From Pontibacter pamirensis (GTDB lineage: Bacteria; Bacteroidota; Bacteroidia; Cytophagales; Hymenobacteraceae), in NCBI RefSeq assembly GCF_010015475.1, contig NZ_SSNI01000004.1:62001-126000 (forward strand): DNA of 64,000 nt. Reading direction: 5' to 3'. The notes under the pieces were generated by a model that searched no databases, was not told the origin of the DNA, and saw nothing but the letters and a program-made list of their open reading frames with translations. Of this stretch, positions 41,462-49,776 are shown piece by piece. Within the stretch, counting starts at the first letter, position 1. Each line of letters starts with the position of its first letter. The position numbers were made by a program, and so were the translations under genes.

Positions 41462-41494
41462 AAAAGCGAAGCACCTGTGAAGGGCTTCGCTTTT
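41462..41494. terminator. Terminator between convergent BrkB and pdhB genes
   Basis: AAAAGCGAAGC (41462-41472) pairs exactly with GCTTCGCTTTT (41484-41494) around 11 bases. T and A runs flank it, so it can serve both converging genes. Confidence 0.78.
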
Positions 41495-41516
41495 GCTTTA
41501 CATAAATCCAGCTTTT

Positions 41517-42500
41517 TTAAGCTTTCTGATACATAACTTGCTTAACGGCCTCAATGGTACGCTCAATGTTCGGAAGCGATGCTTCGATCAAGGTAGGAGC
41601 ATAAGGAAGCGGCACATCGCGGCAGGTTACGCGCTTCACCGGGGCATCCATATAATCAAAAGCGTTGCTTTGGATGTGGTAGGCCAGTTCAGCAGAGATG
41701 GAAGCCAAAGGCCATGCTTCTTCTACCACTACCATGCGATTTGTCTTTTTAACAGACGCAACCAGCGTTTTATAATCTATCGGGCGAACTGTGCGCAGGT
41801 CAATGACCTCCGCATTTACACCGTCTTTAGCCAATTCGTCGGCAGCAGCAAGTGCTACTTTCATCATCTTGCCAAAAGAAACGATCGTAACATCAGTTCC
41901 TTCGCGCTTGATGTCAGCCACTCCGATTGGAATCAGGTACTCTTCTTCAGGCACTTCCCCTTTGTCTCCGTACATCTGCTCCGACTCCATAAAAATTACA
42001 GGGTCATTATCCCTTATACAGGTTTTCAGAAGTCCTTTGGCATCGTAAGGGTTAGAAGGCACCACCACTTTCAGGCCTGCTGTGTTGGCAAACCAATTCT
42101 CAAAGTTCTGGGAGTGCTGCGAAGACAGCATACCGGCGCTACCAGTCGGGCCACGGAAAACCATAGGAGCACTGTACTGCCCACCAGACATGGACATTAT
42201 TTTTGCGGCAGAATTTATTACCTGGTCTATTGCCACCAAAGAGAAGTTGAAGGTCATAAACTCAATGATAGGACGCAGGCCGTTTATAGCAGCACCCACA
42301 CCAATACCGGCAAAGCCAAGTTCCGCAATGGGAGTGTCTATTACACGCTCCGGACCAAACTCATCCAGCATGCCCTGGCTCACTTTGTAAGCCCCATTAT
42401 AATCAGCTACTTCTTCACCCATCAGAAATACGCGCTCATCGCGGCGCATTTCCTCTTGCATGGCTTCGCGGAGAGCCTCTCTAAATTGTATACTTCGCAT
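41517..42500 (-). CDS. pdhB: Pyruvate dehydrogenase E1 component, beta subunit
   Basis: A 327-residue transketolase-like beta subunit starting MRSIQFREALREAMQEEM. Marks are FLMGEEVADYNGAYKVSQGML with the E1-beta glutamate that activates thiamine diphosphate, RVIDTPIAELGFAGIGVGAA, QHSQNFENWFANTAGLKVVVPS and, in the C-terminal domain, VIDLRTVRPIDYKTL and VVVEEAWPLASISAELAY. It pairs with the alpha subunit PdhA, which is not adjacent; the paired enzyme decarboxylates pyruvate. A 20-codon upstream extension (to 42560) is not family-like. The gene is convergent with the BrkB gene. Confidence 0.92.
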   Translation of the reverse strand: MRSIQFREALREAMQEEMRRDERVFLMGEEVADYNGAYKVSQGMLDEFGPERVIDTPIAELGFAGIGVGAAINGLRPIIEFMTFNFSLVAIDQVINSAAKIMSMSGGQYSAPMVFRGPTGSAGMLSSQHSQNFENWFANTAGLKVVVPSNPYDAKGLLKTCIRDNDPVIFMESEQMYGDKGEVPEEEYLIPIGVADIKREGTDVTIVSFGKMMKVALAAADELAKDGVNAEVIDLRTVRPIDYKTLVASVKKTNRMVVVEEAWPLASISAELAYHIQSNAFDYMDAPVKRVTCRDVPLPYAPTLIEASLPNIERTIEAVKQVMYQKA

Positions 42501-42587
42501 ATATGATGTTTTATATCTTTTGTCAGAAGGTAAAATTAAAAGAAGTAAGTCAATTTCCAATGTACTTATTTCTTTTCTGCCCTTGCT

Positions 42588-44366
42588 TTAACGTTTAAAC
42601 GCGTCTTTGTAGGCCTCTTTGTTACGGTAGGCTTCAAATTCGGGATCGTTGATGGCCCGTTCCATATAGGTGCGGTCTGCCTGTATGGCTCTGAGCAGGC
42701 CATGCTTCAGCAGCGGTTCGTTTTGCGAGCGGGCGCCAAGCAGGGCCATGCTGTAATAGGCCAGGGCATCGTCGGGCTTTAATTCGATGGCACGGGTGTA
42801 GAAACGTTCAGCTCCCTCGTAGTTCTCTTTCAGCATATAGCTGAGGCCAAGGTTCATGTTGGTCTGGTAGCTGTCTCCAGCGTAACGTAGACTGGCGATG
42901 GCATCGTCATACTGCCCGATTTCAATCTCCAGCGCCGCCTTATCGGCAAATATCCGCTGTAAAACGGTTTCTTCGGCTCCTAATTTTATAGCATAATCAT
43001 AGTACTGCAGCGCCTCCAGCATATCACCGCGTTGGTGGTAGGCACTGGCCAGGCTGTAATATACCTGTGGAGTAGGGTTCCGGAAACCGGCAAAGGAGAG
43101 GTTGTGGATGGCTTTATCCAGCAGCGCCTTTTTTGCCTCAGGTCGGTAGTCTTTGCGGGCCATTTCATTGTATACCACGCCCAGATTATAATAGGCTGGC
43201 CATTTGTCAGTGGATTTAACGGCTGCTTCATAGAGTCTGCGTTTTTCCGCCAACAGGGGCGTAAGAGTGGCAGCATATTGCAGTTCTTCTTCCGTCAGTT
43301 CATCTGCATCTGCTTTTTCCTCTGCAATCTTCTTAGCGAGTATGTACAACTGATAATCTGATTTGCGGGTGCGGTTATAGTTCATTTCCACGCGGGCAGT
43401 GCGGAGCCCCGGGAAGATATAGCGTTCAATGTAATCGAATGCCTGGGCCTGCTTCAGCGCATTCAGTTTAGCTTGCTGGCTTTGGTCGCTGTTGAGAATG
43501 GCAAGCGCTTCGTTTTTTTCCTCAATTGGCAGCGCAGATGCCTGCAGTTTCTGCACCAGCGCTTCTAAGTCCGCTTTTTGCACGCTTGTCTGGATATCAA
43601 CTTTTTTCCCGCTGTAGTCAAGCGTTTTCAGCTTTTTGCGGTAGTAGTCTTCCAGGGTCTGTGCCCGCTTTTCAGCCAGGCCGTTTCCTGACTCGTCCGG
43701 CGACTGGCTCGCCGTGATGGTGATTTTTTGTGCGTCAACGTTATCCAGCACATACTGGTCCAGCACCTGCAACCTTGCCCCGAGGTTACTGCGGAGTTTT
43801 GCCTGATTCTCCTCAAAAAAGAAGTCAAACCTGGCAGGCTGGTCGGCTTTCGCTTTATAAGTGTCTGGTATAAAGTTAAAGTCATTGTTACGAACCAGCA
43901 GGAGTGGGGTCGTTACCAAACCTGTTGCTACTTGCTCCGGAACAGTATAGCGCACATCACCATCCTCGTTGTCTATAGCACGTCCCTGTACCATCAGGCG
44001 TCCTTTGTTTTTCTCAGGTGCGTAAGGGAAAGAAAGCTGTTTGGTGATTGTTGGTTCTCCACCTTCATAGATGAACTCGCCGAACTGAAAATTGTAGGTG
44101 GCGATGTTTTCGCGCTCCAGTCCATACTCGTAGTAGATATCAAGCTTATAGGTCTGCTTGTCTTTTACGAGCTTTTCCGGCACCTGCGCTTTAAGCTCGA
44201 AGTTTACATGCTGGCCATTGGCAGACAGGGGATTAGGCTGCACTGTTACCTCCTGTTTTTTCTCGGCTGTTCTTACCATGCGCTGTAAGGTGCAACCAGA
44301 ACCGCCAATGCTAAGCGAGAGAGAAAGGAGCAGAATTAAACTTTTATTTTTATTGTGCTGTTGCAT
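42588..44366 (-). CDS. Lipoprotein with OmpA-like middle and C-terminal TPR domains
   Basis: A 592-residue lipoprotein from MQQHNKNKSLILLLSL, with lipobox GGSGC (Cys24). Residues about 55-180 are an unassigned beta-rich region, 200-260 resemble an OmpA-like peptidoglycan-binding segment (KITITASQSPDES and AEKRAQTLEDYYRKKL), and about 390-560 are tetratricopeptide repeats (AYYNLGVVYNEMARKDY, VYYSLASAYHQRGDMLEALQYY, NMNLGLSYMLKENYEGAERFY). It probably scaffolds outer-membrane complexes, by fold. The frame is open for 77 codons upstream with no signal-like sequence, so ATG 44366 is chosen. Divergent from the PspC gene. Confidence 0.84.
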   Translation of the reverse strand: MQQHNKNKSLILLLSLSLSIGGSGCTLQRMVRTAEKKQEVTVQPNPLSANGQHVNFELKAQVPEKLVKDKQTYKLDIYYEYGLERENIATYNFQFGEFIYEGGEPTITKQLSFPYAPEKNKGRLMVQGRAIDNEDGDVRYTVPEQVATGLVTTPLLLVRNNDFNFIPDTYKAKADQPARFDFFFEENQAKLRSNLGARLQVLDQYVLDNVDAQKITITASQSPDESGNGLAEKRAQTLEDYYRKKLKTLDYSGKKVDIQTSVQKADLEALVQKLQASALPIEEKNEALAILNSDQSQQAKLNALKQAQAFDYIERYIFPGLRTARVEMNYNRTRKSDYQLYILAKKIAEEKADADELTEEELQYAATLTPLLAEKRRLYEAAVKSTDKWPAYYNLGVVYNEMARKDYRPEAKKALLDKAIHNLSFAGFRNPTPQVYYSLASAYHQRGDMLEALQYYDYAIKLGAEETVLQRIFADKAALEIEIGQYDDAIASLRYAGDSYQTNMNLGLSYMLKENYEGAERFYTRAIELKPDDALAYYSMALLGARSQNEPLLKHGLLRAIQADRTYMERAINDPEFEAYRNKEAYKDAFKR

Positions 44367-44508
44367 ATCCTGTAAGAAGCTTAATTCGTAAAATAATGTA
44401 GCCTTAAACAATTTCTCTGTTTTAGATGTTACAATTTTAGCGATTGAAGCGTAGTTGTTTTTGCTTTTGTGATACAAAGCGTAAATTAGTGAATTAAACT
44501 TAACGTAA

Positions 44509-44727
44509 ATGAAGCGACTGCAATACTTTATCGAATCCCGTGCATTTGGAGTGTGTACGATGCTGGGTGATAAGCTTGGCATTGCTACCAGTAGCATCCG
44601 ACTTTCATTTATTTACCTGTCTTTTCTGACAATGGGTTCTCCCGTGCTTATTTACCTGATGCTAGCGTTCTGGATGAACGTGCACAAGCACTGGCGCCGT
44701 GAGCGCAGCACCGTCTGGGACCTATAA
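44509..44727 (+). CDS. PspC-domain protein
   Basis: A 72-residue protein: RLQYFIESRAFGVCTMLGDKLGI, then one or two hydrophobic segments (IRLSFIYLSFLTMG and SPVLIYLMLAFWMNV) and a basic tail. This is the PspC-type membrane domain, which in Bacteroidota occurs as short single-domain proteins; in phage-shock systems PspC is a membrane stress sensor. The family assignment rests on length and the LGICTxLG-like start with helix pattern. It is divergent from the lipoprotein gene and overlaps the end of the convergent GT2 gene by 6 bases (44722-44727). Confidence 0.8.
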   Translation: MKRLQYFIESRAFGVCTMLGDKLGIATSSIRLSFIYLSFLTMGSPVLIYLMLAFWMNVHKHWRRERSTVWDL

Positions 44728-45744
44728 TTCCGCTACCGTTCTTTTCTGCCTTATAAAATATTGCCAGACAATACTGCCTTTGTAAACGCCTGGCATTTCA
44801 GGGAAATTGCCTTTGGGTTGTTGCGTTTTCCTGCGGTTTTGCCAATAGTGCCTGTGGCGAAGCAGGTCTGCGTGTGCATTTAACACAGCTTGCGCATCTT
44901 TTGTCTGACCGGCTAACACCATACGTAGGGCCGCTATCCAATCCAGCAACACGCGCAGCAATAGCGTAGATAATAGCTCTTTTGAAGGGATGTTCTTGTA
45001 CAGCAAGGCGAGTCCGTTCCTGAAATTCAGGTATGTTTTGCGGGGATTAGATTTATGTAGGGTGCCGCCACCTACATGATATATCTGGCTGTGGCCGTTG
45101 TACATTACTTTATAGCCGGCATTTTTGGCGCGCCAGCAAAAGTCTATTTCCTCCATGTGGGCAAAAAAAGCAGGCTCTAATCCTCCCAAAGCATGAAATA
45201 CATTTGCACGCACAAACATGCAGGCACCTGTGGCCCAGAAAATCTCCTGCACATCATCATACTGCCCTCTGTCTTCCTCCAGCGTCTCAAACAGGCGGCC
45301 CCGACAGAAGGGATAGCCTAACGTATCCAATAGACCACCTCCGGCACCGGCATATTCAAAATAGCCCGGATGTTGCTGAGCGTTTGTTTTAGGCTGGCAA
45401 ACAGCTATACTGGCATCAGCGTCCATTAAATTCGTTATTGGTTCTAACCAACCGGCAGGCACCGACACATCAGAGTTTAACAGCACATAATAGGTAGCTT
45501 GAACCTGCCGGAGCGCTTGGTTATAGCCTTCGCAGAAGCCATAGTTTTCCAGCAGCAGAATAATGCGCACCTGGGGGAAGTGGTCCTGTAAGAAAGCTAC
45601 TGAACCATCGGTAGAGGCATTGTCGGCTACGATAACTTGGCAGTCCTCACTGTGTGCCACCACCGATGGCAGAAATTCTTTTAAGTACCGCAGCCCGTTC
45701 CAGTTAAGGATAACTATGGCTGTTTTCAATTCACTATAAGCCAA
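44722..45744 (-). CDS. Glycosyltransferase family 2
   Basis: A 340-residue GT-A protein. IVILNWNGLRYLKEFLPS at the start, QVIVADNASTDGSVAFLQ with the nucleotide aspartate, YYVLLNSDVSVP with the DxD-like metal motif near residue 90, and FFAHMEEIDFCWRAKNAGY near 190 with the ED acid pair are GT2 marks. NGHSQIYHVGGGTLHKSNPRKTYLNFRNGLALLYKN is typical of Bacteroidota rhamnosyl-type GT2 proteins (first part shown: IYHVGGGTLHK). It overlaps the YbaB-type gene by 11 bases at its start and the PspC gene by 6 at its end. Substrate is unknown. Confidence 0.88.
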   Translation of the reverse strand: MAYSELKTAIVILNWNGLRYLKEFLPSVVAHSEDCQVIVADNASTDGSVAFLQDHFPQVRIILLLENYGFCEGYNQALRQVQATYYVLLNSDVSVPAGWLEPITNLMDADASIAVCQPKTNAQQHPGYFEYAGAGGGLLDTLGYPFCRGRLFETLEEDRGQYDDVQEIFWATGACMFVRANVFHALGGLEPAFFAHMEEIDFCWRAKNAGYKVMYNGHSQIYHVGGGTLHKSNPRKTYLNFRNGLALLYKNIPSKELLSTLLLRVLLDWIAALRMVLAGQTKDAQAVLNAHADLLRHRHYWQNRRKTQQPKGNFPEMPGVYKGSIVWQYFIRQKRTVAEL

Positions 45745-46069
45745 AGCTTCCTAAGTCTAAGCCAGGGATGTTTGGCAGTAGGCCTTCGGTGTTTTTCTTC
45801 ATTTCTTCCTGTGCACGTTCTGCGGCTGTCAGCATAGCGTTGTTTACGGCGGCAACCACTAAGTCATTGACCATCTCACGGTCGCTCGCGTTCATGATAG
45901 TTTCATCAATTTCTATCTTCAGGAGCTTACGCTGCCCGTTTACCGTTGCTTTTACCAAACCGGCACCCGATTCGGCAGTAACGGTAATATCCTGTAGTTT
46001 GTCTTGCGCTTCTTTAAGTTTGGCCTGGACTTCTTTCATTTTGCCCATCATGCCCATCATATCAAACAT
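45734..46069 (-). CDS. YbaB/EbfC family nucleoid-associated protein
   Basis: A 111-residue protein of the YbaB/EbfC family: MFDMMGMMGKMKEVQAKLKEAQ (Met-Gly rich helix), ITVTAESGAGLVKATVNGQ, KLLKIEIDETIMNASDREM and VVAAVNNAMLTAAERAQEEM. It is a small homodimer that binds DNA and often lies near recR and dnaX, which are not in the window. The reading frame overlaps the downstream GT2 gene by 11 bases. Recognition is based on the conserved KIxIDE and DLVVAAVN segments. Confidence 0.9.
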   Translation of the reverse strand: MFDMMGMMGKMKEVQAKLKEAQDKLQDITVTAESGAGLVKATVNGQRKLLKIEIDETIMNASDREMVNDLVVAAVNNAMLTAAERAQEEMKKNTEGLLPNIPGLDLGSFGL

Positions 46070-46263
46070 AGTTTTTCTGTTTTGGTAAGTGTATTTGTAC
46101 GAGGTTCAGGCATATTTGCCTGTTGTTTCTGCAAATATAGGCATACAAAAGCTATTTAATATATTTGTAGAAGTGTATGGTGATACTGCTTCCTGAAACA
46201 GCGGTATTCAATCTATTACAGTGTTAAAATTTTCAGGATGAAGGCTGCGTGAATTATAGTAAG

Positions 46264-48195
46264 CTATCGCAGTAAGGTTATGGTACCGGTGCGACTTTTG
46301 GTGGTGCCAAAGCTGTTCCGTGCGGTTATTTTATAAGCATAAGCGCCAGCGGGTAATTTTTCCCCTTTAAAGGTGCCGTCCCATGCTGCATCTGCTTCAG
46401 TGCCGCTGTAAACAACTTGGCCTAAGCTGTTGTATACCTGTATATTATAGCTGTCATACAGGCGGCCTTTTACTTCAAAAGTATCGTTCAGGCCATCTCC
46501 GTTCGGAGTGAAGCCGGAAGGCATATGTAGCTGCAGTTCCTGCTCTATAACAACGATGTTGGAATAAGTAAAAGCTGCGCCATTTGCTGCCGTCGCCATT
46601 ATGCGGTAGCGAAGCTGTTGTTGCTCATTACTGAGGCTGCGATCGGTAAAGGTGGTTCCGGTTAAAGTGCTGCTGCTTATGATGTTATTGCTTTCATCGA
46701 GCAGTTCTACAGTATACAGCCTCACACCCCCTGGAAAACCCTCATAAGCTGACCAGGTAAGTACCACAGCACTGCCATTTTCCTGCGATTGCGCCTGTAA
46801 AAAGACAGGGCAGGAGATGTTACTGTAAGATGACGTGTTGGCGCAGGCATTCAAGAAGGTGGCACGGTAGCATACCTGTTCCGGAGCATCAATATCGTCT
46901 GTAAAAGTTGTTTGTTGTTTCTGACCAATACTCTGGAAAGCCCCACCTGTCATACTTCGCTCCACATTTATTTGCTGTGCTGCCTCATTCTGCGGCAATT
47001 CTATGCTAAGCAGTACCTGATTATTCAGGTCGAACGTGGTGAGCAAGTAAGGTGCTGCAGGAACGGTGGTAGAAGTTGCCTGGACCTCCTGTGGGGCTGA
47101 TACGGAAACACTGCCATCAGAAGCAATGCCCCTTACTTCATACTGATAAGCCTGCCCGCAGGAAACATCGGTATCGGTATATATGCTGGTGGAACTGCTT
47201 AGTGTCTCCAACAAGGTGCCGTTTCTGTAGACTTCAAAGGTGCCGGTAATAGGAGCACTTAGCCAGGACAAGGTAATCTGCTCATTACCGGAGGTGGCTT
47301 CCAGGGCAATAGAAGAGATATCGTTTGAGTTTGGAAAGGGAGTACCGCAGGCATCTATTGGCTTTACAAGGTACTGCGCGCCTGCTGTTGTGTTTACTTG
47401 TAATTGATGATTTAGACTACTTGCCTGTGTAATGTTTTGGATGGTGTCGATGGTCCCAAATGTGCTGCCATTCCACTGCTGCACCACATAATTGTATCCT
47501 GGCTGTAAGTCCTGGAGGGCCAACTGAAGCAGGCCATTTGCTGCCTGCTCCAATACCGTCAGGTTCCGGATAAAAGGCTGAGGGGCAGGTGGTAGCGTGG
47601 TAACTGTAGCAGTATTTATTCCTGCGCAAGTGCCGCCGGTATAACTCCCTGTAACTGTGATGGTGTAGTCTCCCTGTGTGTTGTAGCTATATGGGGTGGT
47701 ACTGTTAGGAAGAGCGCTTACAGATTGCTGGCCGTCTCCGAAGTCAATGGTATAGCTGTCATAGATGTCATCCGTAATGGCAACTGAAACAGCCCTGTTG
47801 GCGCAGCGGCTGATAGTGAAATCGGGAACAGGAGCTTCTCTTACCTCAAAAACTTGTGATACAGTGTCTGTCAGGGTATTTCCTCCGTAATTGGCTATTT
47901 GCAGTACTCTGTAGCTACCTGGCGTAGTATAAGTATGTGTTTTAATAGTAGAGGCTGGTGTTGGTATGGCCGTGCCCTTCTTATAATTGAAAATGTAGTA
48001 CTCATTTTCATCCGGCACCTGGTCACCACAGTCCCTGAATTCTACCTCCTGGCCAACGCATAATACCTCCACTTCCTCCCCCTGCTGATTGTATGCCTTG
48101 AAGCACCTGTCGTTTTGCGCCTGAGAGATGAAGGTTATGAAGAGGAGTACGATGTACAGCAGGTGTTTCAAGTATAAAACTTTAATTTGGGTCAC
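46264..48195 (-). CDS. Secreted protein with T9SS type B C-terminal domain and PKD/fibronectin-like repeats
   Basis: A 643-residue exported protein: signal peptide MTQIKVLYLKHLLYIVLLFITFISQAQ (short part LLYIVLLFITFISQAQ). Residues about 30-200 are PKD-like (VEFRDCG, SYTIDFGDGQQSV, YSYNTQGDYTITVTGSYTGG), 200-440 are fibronectin-like repeats (ITLSWLSAPITGTFEVYRNG and CYRATFLNAC), and the end is the type B sorting domain: PSGFTPNGDGLNDTF, NIQVYNSLGQVVYS, LPAGAYAYKI and a final TITLLR. It is a T9SS cargo, probably attached to or released from the cell surface. It is alone in its strand with hutH 86 bases upstream. Confidence 0.9.
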   Translation of the reverse strand: MTQIKVLYLKHLLYIVLLFITFISQAQNDRCFKAYNQQGEEVEVLCVGQEVEFRDCGDQVPDENEYYIFNYKKGTAIPTPASTIKTHTYTTPGSYRVLQIANYGGNTLTDTVSQVFEVREAPVPDFTISRCANRAVSVAITDDIYDSYTIDFGDGQQSVSALPNSTTPYSYNTQGDYTITVTGSYTGGTCAGINTATVTTLPPAPQPFIRNLTVLEQAANGLLQLALQDLQPGYNYVVQQWNGSTFGTIDTIQNITQASSLNHQLQVNTTAGAQYLVKPIDACGTPFPNSNDISSIALEATSGNEQITLSWLSAPITGTFEVYRNGTLLETLSSSTSIYTDTDVSCGQAYQYEVRGIASDGSVSVSAPQEVQATSTTVPAAPYLLTTFDLNNQVLLSIELPQNEAAQQINVERSMTGGAFQSIGQKQQTTFTDDIDAPEQVCYRATFLNACANTSSYSNISCPVFLQAQSQENGSAVVLTWSAYEGFPGGVRLYTVELLDESNNIISSSTLTGTTFTDRSLSNEQQQLRYRIMATAANGAAFTYSNIVVIEQELQLHMPSGFTPNGDGLNDTFEVKGRLYDSYNIQVYNSLGQVVYSGTEADAAWDGTFKGEKLPAGAYAYKITARNSFGTTKSRTGTITLLR

Positions 48196-48281
48196 AAACC
48201 TATAGCTATAAAGGAAGACTTGTATTTTTATTGTACGGCATCAGCATGAATGGCTTAGCGCCTATTTCTTCAGGCAAAGAT

Positions 48282-49772
48282 TTATACTGTGTCTGTTCGT
48301 AAAAAAGTAATGCTTGCCATAATGTCATTGTGCAGCATACGGTCTGTGGTGGCAAAAGTAACTTTTCCCCGGTACCGCGCCACCATTCCTTCCAGCACCC
48401 GTGAAGTTTTCAGCGGACGCCTGAAATCTAGAGCTTGCGCAGCATTCATTAATTCAATGGCTATTATCCGCTCCAGGTTATGCACCACCTGATACAGTTT
48501 GGTGGCCGCGTTTGCACCCATACTCACATGGTCCTCCTGGTTGTTGGAGGAGGAAATAGAGTCGGTGGAGGCGGGGCTGCAAAGCTGTTTGCTCTGGCTC
48601 ACGATAGCGGCAGCAGTGTACTGGCTGATCATAAAGCCGGAGTTCAGACCCGGTTCCGCTATCAGAAACTCCGGCAAATCGCGCCCGCCAGAGATGAGTT
48701 GATAGATACGCCTCTCGGAGATGTTGCCAAGTTCTGCCAGGGCAATGGCCATAAAATCCAAGGCCAGGGCCAAGGGCTGCCCGTGAAAATTCCCCCCGGA
48801 AAGAATTTCATCTTCTTCCGGAAAAATATTAGGGTTATCGGTTACAGAGTTTATTTCTGTGAGAAACACCTTCTCTGCATAAGCCAGTGCATCTTTTGTT
48901 GCGCCATGCACCTGCGGCATACACCGGAAGGAGTAAGGATCCTGCACATGCTCTTTTTTCTGCTGTATCAGTTTGCTGCCTTTTAGCAACCGGCGTACTG
49001 CTTCTGCTGTCTGTAACTGCCCCTTGTGCGGACGCAGGCGGTGAATAGCCTTATTAAAAGGCTCCAGCAGTCCATCAAAAGCATCCAGCGAAAGAGCCCC
49101 AACAACATCTGCCTGCCGCGACAGCCGCCTTGCCTGCAGGAGTGCCAACACACCGTAAGCAGCCATAAACTGGGTTCCGTTCAGCAGGGCCAGTCCTTCC
49201 TTGGCTTTTAAAGTAACCGGTTCCCAGCTAAACATATCCAGCACGTGCTCGCTGGCCAGTTTATACCCCTGGAAACTTACTTCGCCCATTCCTATCAAAG
49301 GCAGGCACAGGTGCGCTAAAGGCGCTAAATCTCCGCTGGCACCCAAAGAACCTTGCTGGTACACCACCGGGTATACCTCCCGGTTGTAGAAGTCAATCAG
49401 TCGCTTTACCGTTTTCAACTGCACCCCGCTGTGCCCGTAGGCCAGCGACTGGATCTTAAGCAGCAGCATGAGTTTGACCACCTCCTGCGGCACCTCGGGT
49501 CCTGTGCCACAGGCATGCGACATTACGAGGTTGCGCTGCAGTTGCTCTAGGTCAGCGTGGGATATTTTCTTGTTGCAGAGGGCGCCGAAGCCGGTGTTAA
49601 TGCCGTAGATACTTCGGTCAGTACTGTTGATTTTCTGCTGCAGATATTCGTGGCAGCGCACAATTCGCTGCTCTGCCTCCTCAGACAGCTCCAGTGTATA
49701 CTGCTGCGTCAGAATTGTGTTTATCGCCTCCAGGCTCAGGTGCTCGTTGGATATGTAATGGACTTTGCCCAT
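48282..49772 (-). CDS. hutH: Histidine ammonia-lyase (HAL/PAL family)
   Basis: A 496-residue protein that makes the MIO electrophile from Ala145-Ser146-Gly147 (SLGASGDLAPLAHL) and removes ammonia from histidine to give urocanate. Tyr56 in SIYGINTGFGALCNKK and the late SGGNFHGQPLALALDFMA, SSNNQEDHVSMGANAA and QAQAL-like AAQALDFRRPL are HAL marks. Some Bacteroidota homologues are aromatic lyases (tyrosine or phenylalanine); the NFHG and QEDHVSM motifs favour histidine. hutU, hutI and hutG are not nearby, so the catabolic pathway is not shown here. It lies 4 bases after hisS, on the same strand. Confidence 0.9.
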   Translation of the reverse strand: MGKVHYISNEHLSLEAINTILTQQYTLELSEEAEQRIVRCHEYLQQKINSTDRSIYGINTGFGALCNKKISHADLEQLQRNLVMSHACGTGPEVPQEVVKLMLLLKIQSLAYGHSGVQLKTVKRLIDFYNREVYPVVYQQGSLGASGDLAPLAHLCLPLIGMGEVSFQGYKLASEHVLDMFSWEPVTLKAKEGLALLNGTQFMAAYGVLALLQARRLSRQADVVGALSLDAFDGLLEPFNKAIHRLRPHKGQLQTAEAVRRLLKGSKLIQQKKEHVQDPYSFRCMPQVHGATKDALAYAEKVFLTEINSVTDNPNIFPEEDEILSGGNFHGQPLALALDFMAIALAELGNISERRIYQLISGGRDLPEFLIAEPGLNSGFMISQYTAAAIVSQSKQLCSPASTDSISSSNNQEDHVSMGANAATKLYQVVHNLERIIAIELMNAAQALDFRRPLKTSRVLEGMVARYRGKVTFATTDRMLHNDIMASITFLRTDTV

Positions 49773-49776
49773 ACCT

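Noticed and set aside
41493-42506. Plus-strand open frame of about 337 codons opposite pdhB
   Set aside because: It covers almost exactly the pdhB gene on the other strand, whose E1-beta motifs are unmistakable. The antisense product is rich in His, Arg and Tyr with no known domain.
43728-44288. Plus-strand frame of 186 codons opposite the TPR lipoprotein gene
   Set aside because: Antisense to a signal-peptide- and TPR-containing gene; no domain.
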